A stretch of DNA of 64,000 nt from an uncultured Cytophagaceae bacterium (GTDB lineage: Bacteria > Bacteroidota > Bacteroidia > Cytophagales > Spirosomataceae), in the NCBI GenBank assembly GCA_903933935.1, contig CAIZMB010000046.1, positions 1 through 64,000 on the forward strand, given 5' to 3'. The notes under the pieces were generated by a model. That model was given only the letters and a program-made list of their open reading frames with translations, ran no database searches and was not told the origin of the DNA. The number at the start of each line of letters is the position of its first letter. Position 1 is the stretch's first letter. The position numbers and the translations under genes are program-made. Positions 48,954-58,504 of this stretch are shown piece after piece.

Positions 48954-49595
48954 ATGGGGCAAAGAGCTGTATTGTTTGACATGGATGGAGTGGTAATAGA
49001 CAATTTACCCTATCATGTAGATGCATGGTTATTATATTGTGAACGCCATGGCATTCACTTAACTCGAGAAATTTTTTATAAAGACCTTAACGGATTAAAT
49101 TCTAAAGACACATTTGAATGGCTTCTAAAACGCGAAATCAGTAAAGAAGAAATCAATCAATTTGAAGAGGAGAAAGAGGAAATTTACAGAGGTTTTTATA
49201 AGCCATTTTTAAGCCCGGCTCCAGGGTTAATTGATTTTTTGGCCTTACTAAAATCGAATGGAATAAAGACGGCTTTGGGGACTTCAGCTGGACCTGGAAA
49301 TATTGACTTTATTTTAGATGGCTTAGGTATTCGAGCTGAGTTTGATGCGGTGATTGGCGGGGCAGAAGTGACAAAAGGAAAGCCCGATCCCGAAATTTAT
49401 CTACGTGCTGCAGGATTAGTGCATGCTAGTCCGGAAGATTGCTGGGTCATTGAGGATTCACTTCAAGGTATTGAAGCAGGTTTATCTGCCGGGATGAAAG
49501 TGGTAGGCATGACCACTTCACATTCGTCAGAGGAATTATCTCATACCCATGTAACGAGTCCTAGTTTTGTCGACTTGTTTCAAAAAATGTTTTAA
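48954..49595 (+). CDS. HAD family hydrolase (beta-phosphoglucomutase-like)
   Basis: 'VLFDMDGVVIDNLPYH', 'GTSAGPGN', 'GKPDPEIYLRAA', 'VIEDSLQGIEAGLSAGM'. Confidence 0.92.
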   Translation: MGQRAVLFDMDGVVIDNLPYHVDAWLLYCERHGIHLTREIFYKDLNGLNSKDTFEWLLKREISKEEINQFEEEKEEIYRGFYKPFLSPAPGLIDFLALLKSNGIKTALGTSAGPGNIDFILDGLGIRAEFDAVIGGAEVTKGKPDPEIYLRAAGLVHASPEDCWVIEDSLQGIEAGLSAGMKVVGMTTSHSSEELSHTHVTSPSFVDLFQKMF

Positions 49596-49629
49596 GCGTT
49601 CCTATTGTTAACAAATTAAATCAAATGTA

Positions 49630-52299
49630 ATGCGCATATTTTTATTGGGGTTTTTATTGGTCTTCAGTCTAATTAATGGCTTAAATGCGCAGAAATTAAA
49701 AATGGAAATGAAGCCAGGCGAAATGGTAGAAGAGTTTACGCCTGAAAAATCGGGTATTATCCGTAAACTTCCAGAGGGTTATTATGATAAAACCTTAGCT
49801 CAAATCCTTGAAAATGCGAGTAAGAAATCATTGGCCACTACTATACCCACTGTCAGTACGAGTGAAGTTATTGTTACTTATGAAGTGCCACCACCAGCAA
49901 ATGTAAAGTCAGTTTTTGAGCAGGCGGCTACCACATGGGCTAATTATTTAAAGTCTGATGTTCCTATTCGAATTTATGTAAAATGGCGACCATTAGCCAC
50001 TGGTATTTTAGGAAGCGCGGGGGCCTATTCCAGTGTGAGAAATTTTGTGGGGGCAAATAAACTAAACACTTGGTATCCCATCGCTTTGGCTGAAAAAATG
50101 GCACATATTAATTTAAATGGAACGGATTCAGATATTGTAGCCACTTTTAATTCTGACTTCCCTGATTGGTTTATAGGGACCAATGGGGTGCCAACAAGCA
50201 ATCAGATTGACTTGTATTCAGTGGTTTTGCATGAAATGGGTCATGGACTTGGGTTTATTGGACAAATTCAAGCGGATATAACGTCTAATTCCACGAGCCT
50301 TGCTACCGCTACTTATGGATACCCAGGTATATTTGATCAATTTATTTTTGATAGTAAAAATAAACAGCTTGTTGACACACTAACCTATAAAAAGAATTCC
50401 AATGAGTTGTTTAAGCAAATCATTTCTGACAGTTTATTCCTTTCATCAAACGCTGTTTTGAGAAATAATTCAAATACGTCGGCGCGGCTCTATGCTCCCA
50501 AACCTACTCAAAGAAATCCAACCAATCCTATGGGCTATATTGAAGGTTCAAGTGTTTATCACGTGGATCAAAACACATACCCCCCTGGAAATTTGAATGC
50601 GTTGATGACTCCACAAATTGCTAGGGGTGAAATTACGGCCCAATTAGGCCCTATTGTCAAGGGTATATTTAACGATTTAGGTTGGTATTCGTCAAATATC
50701 ATCGATGCAGAACTTAGAGATACGGAAGAAAACCAAGTGCTTTTTTCTGCGAAGGTCTATTCTGATACGCTTTGGGATGAGAAATCATTAAAACTGATGT
50801 ACTCGGTTGACAAAAGTATATTGTCGGCAACGCCAGTAACTAGTTTTACAAAGACGGGTTCAAATACCTATTCTTATTTGCTCAGTTTGCCTAAGTCGAC
50901 GGCCAACAGAAAGGTTTCCTATTATTGGACTGCGAATGAATTGTCTGGGAAAAAATTTACCTCACCAGCTGAAGCTCCGGTCATTGCAGGTACCAAATTT
51001 GGAAGTTATAATGAGTTCACGATTGGTGTTGATACGGTTAAGCCACTCGTTATTTATTCAAACCCAATAAAGTACATATTTACCTCACAGACGAATATCC
51101 CTTTGCCAAATTTATTGGCCTCCGACAACTTAGGAATCGATACTATTTACATGGAATATGCGATTAATGGAGCTGCGTTAAAAGGGCAGGGTTTCAAAAA
51201 GCTTGTAGGCGATACCTATTCCTATTCCAACGCTTTTAGTTTTTTAGCGGGCACCTTAAAATCAGGCGACGTCATCAAATATAGAATTGTGGTTAAGGAC
51301 AAGGCTAAAATCACCAATGTGGTCAATTTACCTACTAGTGGATTTTATGAATTTAAGGTTCTGGGTATATTAGCTTCAACGAAAACGTATGTATCTAGTT
51401 TTGACCAACAACCTTCTGCCGACTTCTATTTAAAAGGTTTTAGTTTCAGTCAACCTACAGGATTTAGTTCACCTAGTTTATCTTCGGAACATCCATATAC
51501 GGATGGTATTGAGGAATCCTATGATGGGGGTGGAGGTTCGGATAAATATACCAACAACGATGCGGTATTACTGAAACCTATTATCATTCGATCAGATACA
51601 GCCAAAATTTATTTTGATGAAGTGGCATTAGTAGAGCCTGGAGAACAAGGAGAAGATTTTTTAAATGTGGATGGTACGGTGAATCGAAATTTTTTCGATT
51701 ATGTGATTGTTCAAGGATCCAATGATTTGGGTAAAACATGGTCTAATTTTACGAATGGTTGGGATGCCAACTCTTTCTCAATTTGGCAAAATGCTTGGAA
51801 TTCTAAGACAGATAAAGAGGGCAATTCAATTGCTTTAGGTAGCCCATCTTTAATGAAAAAACGGGAGATCGACATGCTAGCCTCCGGTAAATTTAAAGCG
51901 GGAGACCAAGTCATTATCCGATTTAGATTACATGCGGATGTGGGGGCTCACGGTTGGGGCTGGTGGATTGACAACTTGAATATTCAGGGGTCTTCTACTA
52001 TCAGCAACCCGATTTTGGCTGTTGAACCTGGAACAAAAATCAGGGATTTACAAGTTTCCCCTAATCCAACCACTGGTCGCTTGTTAATCCAAATGCCATT
52101 GCTGGGGGATGAAGGGAAAGAAGTAGACATTGCGTTTTCAGATATGATGGGTAAACTGATTTTATCTAAAAAATATCAAGTTACTGGAGACTTGTTCAAG
52201 GAAGAATTGGAATTGTCTGCTTTAGCTCAAGGGACGTATTTATTGCAGGTACAAACGGGTGATAAATTAATTAGTAGAAAAATTGTACTCATTAAATAA
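49630..52299 (+). CDS. Secreted metzincin-like metalloprotease with T9SS type A sorting domain
   Basis: 'LHEMGHGLGFIG' zinc motif, later 'NALMTPQIARGE' Met-turn candidate, C-terminal 'LQVSPNPTTGRLLIQ...LAQGTYLLQVQTGDKLISRKIVLIK'. Confidence 0.9.
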   Translation: MRIFLLGFLLVFSLINGLNAQKLKMEMKPGEMVEEFTPEKSGIIRKLPEGYYDKTLAQILENASKKSLATTIPTVSTSEVIVTYEVPPPANVKSVFEQAATTWANYLKSDVPIRIYVKWRPLATGILGSAGAYSSVRNFVGANKLNTWYPIALAEKMAHINLNGTDSDIVATFNSDFPDWFIGTNGVPTSNQIDLYSVVLHEMGHGLGFIGQIQADITSNSTSLATATYGYPGIFDQFIFDSKNKQLVDTLTYKKNSNELFKQIISDSLFLSSNAVLRNNSNTSARLYAPKPTQRNPTNPMGYIEGSSVYHVDQNTYPPGNLNALMTPQIARGEITAQLGPIVKGIFNDLGWYSSNIIDAELRDTEENQVLFSAKVYSDTLWDEKSLKLMYSVDKSILSATPVTSFTKTGSNTYSYLLSLPKSTANRKVSYYWTANELSGKKFTSPAEAPVIAGTKFGSYNEFTIGVDTVKPLVIYSNPIKYIFTSQTNIPLPNLLASDNLGIDTIYMEYAINGAALKGQGFKKLVGDTYSYSNAFSFLAGTLKSGDVIKYRIVVKDKAKITNVVNLPTSGFYEFKVLGILASTKTYVSSFDQQPSADFYLKGFSFSQPTGFSSPSLSSEHPYTDGIEESYDGGGGSDKYTNNDAVLLKPIIIRSDTAKIYFDEVALVEPGEQGEDFLNVDGTVNRNFFDYVIVQGSNDLGKTWSNFTNGWDANSFSIWQNAWNSKTDKEGNSIALGSPSLMKKREIDMLASGKFKAGDQVIIRFRLHADVGAHGWGWWIDNLNIQGSSTISNPILAVEPGTKIRDLQVSPNPTTGRLLIQMPLLGDEGKEVDIAFSDMMGKLILSKKYQVTGDLFKEELELSALAQGTYLLQVQTGDKLISRKIVLIK

Positions 52300-52357
52300 T
52301 GGGTTTTTATTAAATTGCATTCCGATTTAAACGGATCGGTCCATTAAATAATTTTTT

Positions 52358-53200
52358 ATGTCTTGGTTTTCAAGAAAAGATAAAGGGATTCAAACTCCCA
52401 CTGAATTTAAGCGCGAAGCACCCGATGGTTTGTGGTATCAATGTCCGTCTTGTAAAAAGGCGATACATACGAGGGAACATCGTTTGTTTGCTTATACTTG
52501 TTCAAGCTGTAATTACCATGAAAAGATAGGTTCCCAGGAGTATTTTGAATTGTTGTTTGACATGACCAAATACACCGAATTAGATGCTCATATGGGATCC
52601 GGTGATCCACTTTCCTTTGTAGATACTAAGAAATATACAGACCGAGTAGCTTCCACAGAATTAAAAAGTGGATTGAAAGACGCGGTTCGCTCTGCCTATG
52701 GAGAAATGAATGGAAACCCTATTACCATTGCTGCCATGGATTTTAGTTTTATAGGAGGTTCGATGGGCTCTGTGGTAGGTGAGAAAATTTCTCGCGCGAT
52801 TGATCATTCCTTAAAAACAGGGAGTCCTTTTTTAATGATTTCAAGATCTGGAGGTGCACGCATGATGGAGGCTGGATTTTCATTAATGCAAATGGCTAAA
52901 ACCTCTGCCCGATTGGCCTTACTGGCCGAGGCAAAAATTCCCTATATTTCTTTATTGACCGACCCTACAACGGGAGGAGTTACCGCTTCTTATGCCATGT
53001 TAGGAGATTTTAATATTGCAGAACCGGGAGCTTTAATTGGCTTTGCAGGCCCGCGCGTAATTCGTGAAACGATTGGCAAAGATTTGCCCAAAGGTTTCCA
53101 AAGTTCAGACTTTGTCTTGGACCATGGATTTTTAGATTTTATTGTGGACCGCAAGGATCTAAAAGATAAATTGAGTGCTTTACTTACGATGCTCAAATAA
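52358..53200 (+). CDS. accD: Acetyl-CoA carboxylase carboxyltransferase beta subunit
   Basis: N-terminal Zn ribbon 'WYQCPSCKK...TCSSCNYHEKI', 'SRSGGARMMEAGFSLMQMAKT', 'GFAGPRVIRETIGK'. Confidence 0.96.
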   Translation: MSWFSRKDKGIQTPTEFKREAPDGLWYQCPSCKKAIHTREHRLFAYTCSSCNYHEKIGSQEYFELLFDMTKYTELDAHMGSGDPLSFVDTKKYTDRVASTELKSGLKDAVRSAYGEMNGNPITIAAMDFSFIGGSMGSVVGEKISRAIDHSLKTGSPFLMISRSGGARMMEAGFSLMQMAKTSARLALLAEAKIPYISLLTDPTTGGVTASYAMLGDFNIAEPGALIGFAGPRVIRETIGKDLPKGFQSSDFVLDHGFLDFIVDRKDLKDKLSALLTMLK

Positions 53201-53243
53201 ATAGGCATATTAGAAACCCAACATGATTTCTTTTATTGGCTAT

Positions 53244-53282
53244 AAAAAAAGCCCTTTGCAAATTTTGCAAAGGGCTTTTTAA
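53244..53282. terminator. Bidirectional terminator between accD and the zinc-ribbon gene
   Basis: AAAAAAAGCCCTTTGCAAA-att-TTGCAAAGGGCTTTTT. Confidence 0.92.
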
Positions 53283-53298
53283 TATAAATGCAGTAAGG

Positions 53299-54114
53299 TT
53301 ACTCGGCTACAACAGCGGGTGCTGCAGCTGCTGCGGTAACTTTACCTCTTGTTTTCTTTTCTTTTTCTGGTGCAGGAATTACATCCTCAACCCCAGCAAA
53401 AACACGACCACAATGCTCACAAACAATAATTTTCTTCTTGTCCTTGATATCGGTTTGTCTTTGCGGTGGAACGGAACTAAAACATCCTCCGCAAGCGCCA
53501 CGTTTAACCATAACGACAGCAAGTCCATTTCTAGCATTGCCACGTAGTTTTTCATACGATTTAAGTAAACGAGCATCCACTATTTTCAATGCTTTTTCGC
53601 GATCTTTTAAAGATTTTTGCTCATCTTCTTCGCTTTCTGCAATGATCAACTCTAACTCTTTTTGCTTAATTTCTAAATCTTTTTTGCGCTCAAATAAAGC
53701 AGATTCAACTCCGGCCACTTCATCGTTTTTATTCAAAACTTTGAAATCAATTTCCTTGATGCGCTTATCTGCAATCTCCATCTCGATTCCTTGAAGCTCT
53801 ACTTCTTTCGAAATAGCTTCAAATTCACGGTTATTGCGAACATTCATTTGCTGCTCCTTGTACTTGATAATTAACTTTTCAGATTCTTTCTTCGCATTTT
53901 TATAGCTAGAAATTTGCTCATCCAATGTTGCAATTTCTTGTTGGAATTTAGATAGACGCGTTTCCATCCCTATAATCTCATCTTCTAAGTCGCGCACCTC
54001 TTCAGGTAAATCACCCCTTACTTTCTTGATATTGTCTAAGGCTGAATCTATTGTCTGAAGCTTTAACAATGCTTCTAACTTTTGGGCAATCGTTGTTTCG
54101 GTTACTGTAGCCAT
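53299..54114 (-). CDS. Coiled-coil C4-type zinc ribbon protein
   Basis: Long coiled coil then 'GACGGCFSSVPPQRQTDIKDKKKIIVCEHCGRVF'. Confidence 0.9.
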   Translation of the reverse strand: MATVTETTIAQKLEALLKLQTIDSALDNIKKVRGDLPEEVRDLEDEIIGMETRLSKFQQEIATLDEQISSYKNAKKESEKLIIKYKEQQMNVRNNREFEAISKEVELQGIEMEIADKRIKEIDFKVLNKNDEVAGVESALFERKKDLEIKQKELELIIAESEEDEQKSLKDREKALKIVDARLLKSYEKLRGNARNGLAVVMVKRGACGGCFSSVPPQRQTDIKDKKKIIVCEHCGRVFAGVEDVIPAPEKEKKTRGKVTAAAAAPAVVAE

Positions 54115-54155
54115 TATTATTGTTACGTTTGAAAGTATTAAACCTCTCTTAATTT

Positions 54156-55247
54156 TTAAGTATATAACACTGGATTAGTGCATATATCACTTTTCAGAAC
54201 GGCAAAAGTACTAAAAATATTTGATAAATAATCAAGGATTGCATCCTTTATCATTACTTCCGATTCATAATGTCCTATATCACATATTAAGCAGCTATTT
54301 TCCGCATCAAAGAATTCGTGATATTTAAAATCTGCTGATACATAGGCATCTGCTTTCTGTTTTTTTGCTTCACCTACTAAAAAACTGCCCGCTCCGCCAC
54401 ATACGGCAACCGTCTGAATTTTGTTTTTTAGAGGGGCGGTATGCCTTATTTGGCCTAAGTTCAGGTGTTTTTTTAAATGCTCCAGAAATTCATCAGAGCT
54501 CATCGGTTTTTCTAATTGGCCTATAAAACCCGAACCCACATCCTGCCAGAGATTACTTAAACTCGTAATAAAATAGGCCACTTCCTCATAGGGATGTGCT
54601 TCATTCAGTACTTGAAGGATTTCATTTTCTAGGTGGGAAGGAAAGATCATTTCCACTTTCAATTCTTTTTCGGCCGACGGGACATTTTTTTCTCCTTGAA
54701 ATGGGTTTGAATTTTCAGAAGGGGTAAAGCGGCCTGTCCCCTCATTGGAAAAACTACATGAACTATACTCACCTATGTTTCCAGCACCTGCTTCATGTAA
54801 TTTCTCCCTCACTATTTTTTCAAAAGCTTCGGGTACAAAATAACTTAGGTTTTTTAAGGCGTTTGAAAACGGCTTTAACACCTTTCCTTTTAGCCCTATT
54901 TTTTTAGCTAAATGATAACTTACGCCCAAAGGTGCGTGATCTAAATTGGTATGTGACGCGTAAAGTGAAATGGAATTTTGGATGGCTTTTATGATTGTTT
55001 TTTCTACGTAATTAGCCCCAGTTAATTTTTTTAATCCTTTGAAAATGATGGGATGATGCGAAACAATCATATTGCAGCCTCTTTTGATGGCTTCGTCCAC
55101 GACTTCTTCTGTGCAGTCTAAACTAATGAGGATGCCTGTGACTTGTGTGTCTCTTTGGCCAACGAGCAATCCCGAATTGTCATACGACTCTTGCCACGCT
55201 ATGGGTGCCCACTTTTCCATGGCTACACAAACATCTTGAACTAACAT
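54156..55247 (-). CDS. Nif3-like dinuclear metal centre hexameric protein
   Basis: 'DNSGLLVGQRDTQVTGILISLDCTEEVVDEAIKRGCNMIVSHHPIIF', 'VAVCGGAGSFL', 'DIGHYESE'. Confidence 0.93.
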   Translation of the reverse strand: MLVQDVCVAMEKWAPIAWQESYDNSGLLVGQRDTQVTGILISLDCTEEVVDEAIKRGCNMIVSHHPIIFKGLKKLTGANYVEKTIIKAIQNSISLYASHTNLDHAPLGVSYHLAKKIGLKGKVLKPFSNALKNLSYFVPEAFEKIVREKLHEAGAGNIGEYSSCSFSNEGTGRFTPSENSNPFQGEKNVPSAEKELKVEMIFPSHLENEILQVLNEAHPYEEVAYFITSLSNLWQDVGSGFIGQLEKPMSSDEFLEHLKKHLNLGQIRHTAPLKNKIQTVAVCGGAGSFLVGEAKKQKADAYVSADFKYHEFFDAENSCLICDIGHYESEVMIKDAILDYLSNIFSTFAVLKSDICTNPVLYT

Positions 55248-55342
55248 ACATTATTTGTTTATCTGCTGCAAAGGTAAAATTCTTTAATTGTTGGCGAAAT
55301 TAATCGTATATTTAAATAATTCTTAGTGAATCCCCATATTTT

Positions 55343-55780
55343 ATGCGTTGCAGACCTGCACTTGTTCTAGTAGAACGAAATCACATTTTATTGATGAAGT
55401 ACCAATATGGTACAGAATTTGTTTACAATTTACCAGGAGGCAATCCAGATCCAGGTGAAACTTTCCCAGAAACGATTATTCGTGAGTGCCAAGAGGAATT
55501 AGCGATCGAAGTGGAGGTTGGAAATATCTTGATGGTGGGGGAAATTTTAGCCTCAGATAAAAGAGACGCTTCTGTTCATTTATTATTTGAAGGTAAAATT
55601 ATTGCCGGAATTCCGATTCTTCAAGCGGATCAAACAAGTGCCATTGAATTAGTTTGGGTGTCGATTTCAGAAATTACCAAATTAAACATGTATCCGAATG
55701 TGTCGGTAGAATTACAAGACATGTTGTTTCTTCAAAAACCTGGGAAGTATATTGGCGCTATAGATCAGCGTTGGGTTTAA
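55343..55780 (+). CDS. NUDIX hydrolase
   Basis: Nudix box 'GNPDPGETFPETIIRECQEELAIEV'. Confidence 0.9.
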   Translation: MRCRPALVLVERNHILLMKYQYGTEFVYNLPGGNPDPGETFPETIIRECQEELAIEVEVGNILMVGEILASDKRDASVHLLFEGKIIAGIPILQADQTSAIELVWVSISEITKLNMYPNVSVELQDMLFLQKPGKYIGAIDQRWV

Positions 55781-57155
55781 CGAGATTTGCCGGATAAAAA
55801 GCTGTGCCTACTAGTAATCCAATCACACTGGCTACTAAACCATACCATACGGATGGAATGTCATTCGGATGGATGAAATTAAAATAAATCCAGACCAATA
55901 GCCCTGCCATCATACTTAGGTGCGAGCCCATCGCGCTCGCTTTTTTCCACCATAATCCAGCATTTAAGGGGATAAATAACGACACAAGGCTAAAAGCTGA
56001 TGCCTCACTGACTAACTCAAAAATATTTTGCCTGCTAATCGCCATCCAAATGCACGCTCCAGTGACTAGGACAACGGAAATTCTAATGTATATTAAAACC
56101 TTTTTGTCGTCAGGCTTTTTAAGCATCGGTTTCAATAAATTTTCTCCCAATACACTTGCAGGTGCTAATATAGCCCCACTAGTTGTGCTTAATAAGGCGG
56201 AAAGCAAGGCACCTAAAAATAATATTTGAACTCCATAGGGGGTAAATTTCATTACAAGATTTGGTATTAATAAATCATCTTCTGCCAGTAAACTAGGGTA
56301 AAGTCTTACGGCAACTAATGCAATGACCAAGGGAAGCATTGCGATGGTTAAATACATCATTCCCGCAGCCAAACTAGCTTTTGAGGCAATTTTGGCATTT
56401 TTTGCAGACATCACCCTTTGGAAAATATCTTGTTGGGGTATAGACCCTAAACCGATTGTCATCCACGCCGCGCTATAGGTCAACCAATCTACCCAGGTGT
56501 TTTCTTTGGGAATAAATCGAAAGAAGCCAGTGGGTTGTTGGTCAATAAATAATCCCCAATCAGGAACTTTGTCCAACAATAAATAGGCTAAAAAGAGGAG
56601 GCCAATGATCAAAATGATATTGTGTAAAAAATCGGTGATAGTGATCGACCACATGCCACCTAATAGCGTGTAAGTCATGACTAAAACCGCACCTATCACG
56701 ATTCCCATTTCAGTTGGGATGGGCAAAAGTAAATGCAAAGTCATTCCCAATGCGACTAATTGGGCTGAAATCCAACCGAAATACGAGGGGATCATCACGA
56801 TAGCAGATAGTTTTTCAGATAGAGCCCCAAATCGAATTCTGAAATAATCGCTAAATGTTAATACAGGAAGTGGATACAGTTTTTTGGCGTAAATCGAGCC
56901 CACGATGAGCAAGCCTAAGGCAGCTCCAAACGGTTCTTCTATAATGGCTAATACTCCTCCATGAACAAATTCGCGAGGAGCTCCTAGCATTGTTTCGGAC
57001 CCAAACCATGTGGCAAAAGTCACCATCGTGGCTAAAGCAAAGGGAAGCGATCTGCCTGCCAATATGAAGTCCTGTGTAGAATGAACTTTTTTGCTCGCCC
57101 ACCAACCTACAATTAGGTTTAATAGGAGATAAAAAATGACGAAGCCAACCAACAT
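55758..57155 (-). CDS. Sodium:solute symporter family protein
   Basis: 'TFATWFGSETMLGAPREF', 'YTLLGGMWSITITDFLHNIILIIGL', many TM segments. Confidence 0.9.
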   Translation of the reverse strand: MLVGFVIFYLLLNLIVGWWASKKVHSTQDFILAGRSLPFALATMVTFATWFGSETMLGAPREFVHGGVLAIIEEPFGAALGLLIVGSIYAKKLYPLPVLTFSDYFRIRFGALSEKLSAIVMIPSYFGWISAQLVALGMTLHLLLPIPTEMGIVIGAVLVMTYTLLGGMWSITITDFLHNIILIIGLLFLAYLLLDKVPDWGLFIDQQPTGFFRFIPKENTWVDWLTYSAAWMTIGLGSIPQQDIFQRVMSAKNAKIASKASLAAGMMYLTIAMLPLVIALVAVRLYPSLLAEDDLLIPNLVMKFTPYGVQILFLGALLSALLSTTSGAILAPASVLGENLLKPMLKKPDDKKVLIYIRISVVLVTGACIWMAISRQNIFELVSEASAFSLVSLFIPLNAGLWWKKASAMGSHLSMMAGLLVWIYFNFIHPNDIPSVWYGLVASVIGLLVGTAFYPANLVKPNADL

Positions 57156-57232
57156 AATTGTCTAAAATTTAACCCAAAATTATCGATTTTTAGGAGAACC
57201 TTTTACCTTTACCTAACATTGAATATTATTAT

Positions 57233-58504
57233 ATGCTAAATCAATTTGTCCGGGGGATCTGTGTTGTTGCCATACTGACTAATTTATTTTCTTGTACCCA
57301 AATTCATTGGTCAAAAACTTTTCAAAAATCACCGCTTTCCAAGCAATCAAGTGGCCTTGTTATTGAAGAGTTAAACTCTGGTAAGGTTGTTTTTTCGCAT
57401 CAAGCAGATCAGTTTTTCATGCCTGCTTCCAATGTTAAATTGGCAACTTTTTTAATGGCCCATTCTTTTTTAGGAGATTCTATCCCATCCTTTGCTTACC
57501 ATGAAGCAAAGGATTCTCTATTTTTTTGGGGTACAGGTGATCCCACTCATTTAAATCCATCACTTAAAAATACGTCCCTAATTGATTATTTAAGCAAATC
57601 AAAGAAGGTGCTTGTCTATTGTGCGCCTCAAAAGGAAATTCCCCCTTTGGGCTTAGGTTGGTCATGGGATGACTACAATGACAGTTATTCAGCGGAAATT
57701 TCTCCTCTACCTTTGTACGGAAATCTCGCCACTTTTACATTTAAAAATCAGCAATGGGAGGTTTTTCCTCGTTTTTTCAAATCAGCTATTTCGGGAAATA
57801 ATACCGATAATTATGTACTCAGGGATCGCTTAACAAATGAGTTTACGTTACCGATTTCGAAGTCAGAATTGAAAGCCCAACAAGTTCCCTTTGTGACTTC
57901 TGCTGCTTTGACAGCAAAATTATTGGCCGATACATTAAAAAGGGAGGTTGTAGTTCAACGAAAATCGATAAATCCATTGGCCAAAATTCAGTATTTCGGT
58001 TTGTTGGATTCTTTGTATGTCCCCATGCTTCACAATAGCGATAATATGATTGCAGAGCAATTATTGTTGTTAATTGGGGCCAAGAACCAATGGACGGGTG
58101 GGGCACAAGACATCATTGCCAAATTGAAAAAGGAGTCTAATTATGAATTTTTGAAAGCAGCTCGATGGGTTGACGGATCAGGTTTATCGCGTTATAATTT
58201 ATTTAGACCGATGGATTTTATTGAGGTATTGAGGTCCTTACATCAACAATTTGGCATGGATAAGCTACAATTTCTGTTGCCGCAAACTGGGAAAACAGGG
58301 ACTTTGAAAAGCATTAAACTGAAATCGGATGATCACATCATTTGGGCTAAATCAGGTTCTTTTAGTAATACGTATGACCTTTCAGGTTTTTTCCAAAATT
58401 CAAAAGGGAAAACTTATGTCTTTTCCATTATGACTAATTTGGCCAATCATTCTGTCTCGCAAAGCAAGCGTGATGTAATTGATTTTCTTAAAAATTTAGA
58501 TTAA
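57233..58504 (+). CDS. dacB: D-alanyl-D-alanine carboxypeptidase / PBP4 (S13) family
   Basis: SxxK 'PASNVKLAT', SxN 'LHNSDNMIAEQLL', KTG 'PQTGKTGTLKS'. Confidence 0.88.
   Translation: MLNQFVRGICVVAILTNLFSCTQIHWSKTFQKSPLSKQSSGLVIEELNSGKVVFSHQADQFFMPASNVKLATFLMAHSFLGDSIPSFAYHEAKDSLFFWGTGDPTHLNPSLKNTSLIDYLSKSKKVLVYCAPQKEIPPLGLGWSWDDYNDSYSAEISPLPLYGNLATFTFKNQQWEVFPRFFKSAISGNNTDNYVLRDRLTNEFTLPISKSELKAQQVPFVTSAALTAKLLADTLKREVVVQRKSINPLAKIQYFGLLDSLYVPMLHNSDNMIAEQLLLLIGAKNQWTGGAQDIIAKLKKESNYEFLKAARWVDGSGLSRYNLFRPMDFIEVLRSLHQQFGMDKLQFLLPQTGKTGTLKSIKLKSDDHIIWAKSGSFSNTYDLSGFFQNSKGKTYVFSIMTNLANHSVSQSKRDVIDFLKNLD

Noticed and set aside
53236-53794. Cys-rich + strand ORFs (MAIKKALCKFCKGLFN... and others)
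   Set aside because: Antisense to the zinc-ribbon gene; Cys content is a by-product of the opposite coding strand and terminator.
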